A stretch of DNA of 64,000 nt. It comes from Litchfieldella rifensis. Lineage in GTDB: Bacteria; Pseudomonadota; Gammaproteobacteria; Pseudomonadales; Halomonadaceae. The notes under the pieces are model-generated. The model was not told the DNA's origin. It did not search any database and saw only the letters and a list, made by a program, of their open reading frames with translations. How positions within the stretch are numbered: the first letter of the stretch is position 1; every line of letters starts with the position of its first letter. Of this stretch, positions 60,780 to 64,000 are shown piece after piece. Both the position numbers and the translations under genes were made by a program. The stretch covers positions 1 to 64,000 of the forward strand of contig NZ_JBHRUG010000002.1 in the NCBI RefSeq assembly GCF_042646605.1, given 5' to 3'.

Positions 60780-61508
60780 ATGGACAATCCAGCGTTCGCC
60801 TTTGAAAAGGCACTCAAGAACAAGACCAAGAAAGACATTCTGGCCGATAAGTTGGTCGAGATGATTCAGACGGGATTACTGCGTGACGGCGATGTATTGC
60901 CCAGTGAACGTGAGCTTGCCCAGCTCTTCGAGGTAAGTCGGGAGACAGTGAGAGGGGCGTTGTCGCAGATCACCGCTTATGGGTTGATCAGTGTCTCGCA
61001 TGGCAGCAAGACGCGTATCCGTGCCAGTGACGAGGTGCTGGCGCGGTTCCGTTCCTCTCAGCCGGAAGACGCTGCCAGTGAAGTGAATCGCTTCGATGTG
61101 GATAGCGTGTTCGAGAGTCGTATCGTGGTCGAGGCAGCCATCGCCCGTCGTGCCGCCATCAATATCGATGCCGAAGGCATCGACAAGCTGGAGCGCTTGC
61201 TCGAGGCCCAGAGCAAGCTATTCGACTCCCCGGTGCATTTCCAGTTGTCCGACCAGAATTTCCACAAGCTGATCTCCGAATACGCCAACAACGAGATCCT
61301 GTTGCGTTATGCCGGAGAGCTGTATGCCTATGGTCTGAATATCCGCCGCCAGGTAATGGTCGAGGCCGGTGCCATCGAGCGTAGCTACCATGAGCATGGC
61401 CATATTGTCGAGGCGTTGAAGCGCGGCGACCCGGATGCCGCCGAACGTGCCATGCTGGCTCATCTCGATAGTGTCTATCGCACGACGAAGGCAAAGATGG
61501 TGTCTTGA
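60780..61508 (+). CDS. GntR-family regulator (FCD type) of the 12-gene operon
   Basis: 242 residues: winged helix at about 17-80 (LPSERELAQLFEVSRETVRGALSQITAYGLI) and FCD domain with histidines in DQNFHKLIS and HGHIVEAL...HLDSVY. Divergent from unit D with palindromic sites in between, so it should control that operon and itself in response to a sugar acid or keto-deoxy acid. The 3' end faces the second semialdehyde dehydrogenase gene. Confidence 0.88.
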   Translation: MDNPAFAFEKALKNKTKKDILADKLVEMIQTGLLRDGDVLPSERELAQLFEVSRETVRGALSQITAYGLISVSHGSKTRIRASDEVLARFRSSQPEDAASEVNRFDVDSVFESRIVVEAAIARRAAINIDAEGIDKLERLLEAQSKLFDSPVHFQLSDQNFHKLISEYANNEILLRYAGELYAYGLNIRRQVMVEAGAIERSYHEHGHIVEALKRGDPDAAERAMLAHLDSVYRTTKAKMVS

Positions 61509-61540
61509 GCAGTATGTTGAAATGAACAATTTCCGTGTTA

Positions 61541-61575
61541 GGGAAAATACAAGGGGGCGGCCAGTGGACCGCCCC
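61541..61575 (-). terminator. Terminator of unit E
   Basis: Stem GGGGCGG/CCGCCCC with 8-base loop, followed on the minus strand by TTGTATTTTCCC, 34 bases after the dehydrogenase stop. It lies between convergent genes. Confidence 0.7.
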
Positions 61576-61608
61576 AAGAGGTTCCAGTTCTTTTCGACTT
61601 CCTACTTC

Positions 61609-63186
61609 CTACTTCTCTCTTTTGCCGTCCACCAACCGGCTCACGCCCAGCGGATTGCCATCCTTGAGCGCTTCGGGCAACAGCCCTGCCGGCAGGTTCT
61701 GGTAGCACACCGGGCGCAGGAAGCGCTGAATGGCCGCGCTGCCCACGGATGTAGTGTGGGAGTCGGAGGTCGCCGGGTAGGGGCCGCCATGGACCATGGC
61801 GTGACACACCTCGACCCCGGTCGGCCAGCCGTTGGCTAGCACCCGCCCGGCCTTGCGCTCCAGCGTCGGCAGCAGCGTGCGGGCGGTATCCAGGTCGCCG
61901 CTGTCCATCTGCAGGGTCATGGTGAGCTGACCTTCGAGGTGGTCGGCGATGCGCTGCATCTCGTCGAAATCGGCGCACTCGACCACTAACGCACTGGCAC
62001 CAAACACCTCGGCCTGCAGGGCGTCGTCGGCCCGGAAGTCGGCACCGCGGGTGGCGAACAGTGCCGCCTGGCACTGATGCGGCCCGTCGCCGGCCTGGCC
62101 ACGAGCGATCTGGCGCACCTTGGGGTGGGAAGCCAACGCTCCGATACCGTCTTCATAGGCGGCGTGGATGCCCGGAGTGAGCATGGTCTGGGCCGCACTT
62201 TCATTCACGGCCGTGCCGGCGGCGTCGATGAAGGCTTCGAGTTCAGGCCCCTGGATCCCGATCAGCAGCCCCGGGTTGGTACAGAACTGCCCGGCGCCCA
62301 TGGTCAGTGAGGCGACGAAGCTCTCGGCGATATCGTCAACCCGATGCTTGAGGGCCTCGGGCAGCAGGAACACCGGGTTGATGCTGCTCATCTCGGCGTA
62401 CACCGGGATCGGCTGCGGGCGTGCCTGGGCAGTGGCCATCAACGCCTGGCCGCCTTTGCGCGAGCCGGTGAAGCCCACCGCCTGGATGCGCGGGTCGGCG
62501 ACCAGTGCCTGGCCGATGTCGTTGCCCGAGCCGAACAGCAGCGAGAACACCCCTTCGGGCAGGCCGCACTTGGCCACGGCGCGCTGAATGGCGCGGCCGA
62601 CCAGCTCGGACGTGCCGGGATGGGCGGAGTGGCCCTTGACCACCACCGGGCAGCCGGCGGCTAAGCTTGATGCGGTGTCGCCGCCGGCGACGGAAAAGGC
62701 CAGCGGGAAGTTGCTGGCGCCGAACACCGCCACCGGGCCGAGGGCGATATGGCGCTGGCGCAGGTCGACCCTTGGCAGCGGCTGGCGCTCGGGCAGGGCC
62801 GGGTCGAGGCGCACGTCGAGCCACTCGCCGGCGCGCACCACGGACGCGAACAGGCGCAACTGGCCGCAGGTGCGGCCGCGCTCGCCCTCGAGGCGCGCCC
62901 GCGGCAGGCCGGTCTCCGCCATGCCGCGGGTAATCAGTTCGTCACCGATGGCCTCGATCTCGCTGGCAATGGTTTCCAGGAACGCCGCACGCTCGTCGAG
63001 CGAGCTCTCGCGGTAGCTGGCGAAGGCCTCCTCGGCCAGCGCGCAGGCGCGTTCGACCTCGGGCTTGCCGCCGCCCAGATAGGCGGGCGTCAATGTCTCG
63101 CCAGTGGCGGGGTCGATGGCGCGAATCTCGGTCTGATTGCCGCTGATGGCCTGCTGGCCGATCAGTAACTTGCCTTCCAGTGTCAT
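61609..63186 (-). CDS. Alpha-ketoglutarate semialdehyde dehydrogenase, copy 2
   Basis: 525 residues, the same length as the gene at 47877 and nearly collinear with it; the YAEMSSINP and GAGQFCTNPG catalytic segments are identical. Differences cluster at the N-terminus and in about 320-440. It follows a second AraD1 gene, so the pair forms its own unit that enters from beyond the right edge. It oxidises alpha-ketoglutarate semialdehyde to alpha-ketoglutarate. AGGAG precedes the ATG at 63186. Confidence 0.9.
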   Translation of the reverse strand: MTLEGKLLIGQQAISGNQTEIRAIDPATGETLTPAYLGGGKPEVERACALAEEAFASYRESSLDERAAFLETIASEIEAIGDELITRGMAETGLPRARLEGERGRTCGQLRLFASVVRAGEWLDVRLDPALPERQPLPRVDLRQRHIALGPVAVFGASNFPLAFSVAGGDTASSLAAGCPVVVKGHSAHPGTSELVGRAIQRAVAKCGLPEGVFSLLFGSGNDIGQALVADPRIQAVGFTGSRKGGQALMATAQARPQPIPVYAEMSSINPVFLLPEALKHRVDDIAESFVASLTMGAGQFCTNPGLLIGIQGPELEAFIDAAGTAVNESAAQTMLTPGIHAAYEDGIGALASHPKVRQIARGQAGDGPHQCQAALFATRGADFRADDALQAEVFGASALVVECADFDEMQRIADHLEGQLTMTLQMDSGDLDTARTLLPTLERKAGRVLANGWPTGVEVCHAMVHGGPYPATSDSHTTSVGSAAIQRFLRPVCYQNLPAGLLPEALKDGNPLGVSRLVDGKREK

Positions 63187-63203
63187 CTTCGGCTCCTGTG
63201 TCG

Positions 63204-64000
63204 TTACAGTGAATGGATGCGGACGTCGAAGGTGTCTGCCTCGAAGCGTAGCGGATTGCACAGCGGCCGCCCGAAGAGTGCCAGGTCGATCTCGAAACGG
63301 TCACCGTCGCGGGTCTGGACGCCGTCGGCGAAGCTCAGGGTCGCGGTGCCGAAGAAGTGCACATGCACGTCACCAGGTCGACGGAAGTTCGCGTACTTGA
63401 AGTGGTGATGTTCGAGATTGGCCAGGCTATGCGCCATATTGGCCTCGCCGGTCAGGAACGGCTTCTCCCACAGGGTCTCGCCATCGCGCACGATGCGGCT
63501 GGTGCCTTCCAGATGCTTGGGCAACTCACCGATCAGAAGTTCCGGACCGAAGCTGCAGGCGCGCAGCTTGGAATGCGCCAGCCACAGGTAATTGAAGCGC
63601 TCGGTCACGTGATCGGAGAACTCGTTGCCAATGGCATGGCCGACCCGCCACGGACGGCCATCGTCGCCAATCACATAGAGGGCGGCCAATTCCGGTTCCT
63701 CGCCGGCATCCTCGGCGAAGGCTGGCACCGGGATTGGGGCTTCCGGGGCCACGATGCAGCCACCGTCGCCCTTGTAGAACCACTCCGGCTGGGCACCGCT
63801 CTTGCCAGGCGCGGGCTTGCCGCCTTCGACACCGAGCCTGAACATGCGCATCGAATCGGTCAATTCGCTGTCGTCGGCCTGGGGCTGGTTTGAGGGCTGG
63901 GCATGCATGGCGTCGCGGGTATCGGCACTGCCTAGGTGTGTCAGTCCGGTGCCGGTGACCAGGCAATGTGCCGGATCGGGATGGGTCAGCGGCGGCAACA
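63204..64000 (-). CDS. araD1: AraD1/GguC-type dehydratase, copy 2 (partial)
   Basis: Only the C-terminal 265 or so residues are in the window; the frame is open through the right edge. Same signatures as copy 1 (THPDPAHCLVTGTGLTHLGS, PEWFYKGDG, FSDHVTERFNYLWLAHSK, LANLEHHHFKYA). It carries an insert (QPSNQPQA) near 34-41 of the visible part that copy 1 lacks. Lies 17 bases before the dehydrogenase gene, so the two are co-transcribed. Probably handles a related 2-keto-3-deoxy-pentonate. Confidence 0.88.
   Translation of the reverse strand, partial: LPPLTHPDPAHCLVTGTGLTHLGSADTRDAMHAQPSNQPQADDSELTDSMRMFRLGVEGGKPAPGKSGAQPEWFYKGDGGCIVAPEAPIPVPAFAEDAGEEPELAALYVIGDDGRPWRVGHAIGNEFSDHVTERFNYLWLAHSKLRACSFGPELLIGELPKHLEGTSRIVRDGETLWEKPFLTGEANMAHSLANLEHHHFKYANFRRPGDVHVHFFGTATLSFADGVQTRDGDRFEIDLALFGRPLCNPLRFEADTFDVRIHSL

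Noticed and set aside
1..64000. CRISPR arrays, tRNA and rRNA genes, prophage structural genes
   Set aside because: None seen: no regularly spaced repeats, no tRNA-like cloverleaf, no phage head or tail proteins among the supported frames.

Overview
The window looks like chromosomal DNA of a high-GC gammaproteobacterium, most likely a halophile of the Halomonas/Chromohalobacter group. This is an inference from gene content (four TRAP transport systems, an ArfA ribosome-rescue gene, non-phosphorylative sugar-acid catabolism), from Pseudomonas-like REP sequences and from enterobacterial-type promoter and LexA-like motifs. No rRNA, tRNA or CRISPR array is visible.

Layout. 1-12 kb holds general accessory genes: a nitroreductase, three drug/metabolite exporter-regulator or acetyltransferase units, a YbaK-type deacylase, arfA with a hairpin inside its coding sequence, a candidate small RNA, a BBE-type flavin oxidase beside a TPR-LuxR regulator, a frame-disrupted yrhK and a GFA-family gene. 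11.5-17.2 kb is a LysR-controlled TAXI-TRAP operon with a DUF1446/AtuA pair. 17.2-26 kb holds an ABC exporter, an NNP nitrate transporter with a structured leader, a MepM-like endopeptidase with a LexA-like box, a pirin, a LysR regulator and a glutathionyl-hydroquinone reductase. A REP cluster is followed by a 2.7-kb cassette (26614-29288) bounded by 27-bp perfect inverted repeats; it carries a broken SDR gene, a GH16-like gene, a MarR regulator and a tyrosine-recombinase remnant. 29-33 kb holds a DUF188 gene, a DeaD-type helicase with a strong terminator and a third EamA exporter.

From 33 kb to the end the window is a sugar-acid catabolic region. Unit A (minus, 35572-33068) encodes an FAH-family protein and an L-fuconate dehydratase. 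Unit B (plus, 35931-40849) encodes a DctPQM TRAP system, an Ldh/YiaK-type dehydrogenase and a GntR regulator. Unit C (minus, 47698-40864) encodes an SDR, an FAH hydrolase, an altronate-dehydratase-family enzyme, a 19-codon ORF, an ATP-grasp ligase and a CocE/S15 hydrolase. Unit D (minus, 60555-47877) is a probable 12-gene operon with two complete TRAP systems, a PdxA-like dehydrogenase, a rhamnonate-dehydratase-like enzyme, an AraD1 dehydratase, a beta-propeller protein, a fuconolactonase-like amidohydrolase and an alpha-ketoglutarate-semialdehyde dehydrogenase. It ends at a strong terminator and faces a divergent GntR gene. Unit E (minus, from beyond the right edge to 61609) is a second AraD1/semialdehyde-dehydrogenase pair closely similar to that in unit D.

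Together, TRAP uptake, lactone opening, dehydration, AraD1-type dehydration and semialdehyde oxidation would bring aldonates to alpha-ketoglutarate, while the SDR/FAH pair would bring deoxyhexonates such as L-fuconate or L-rhamnonate to pyruvate and lactate through diketo intermediates. Substrates are inferred from family and context only.
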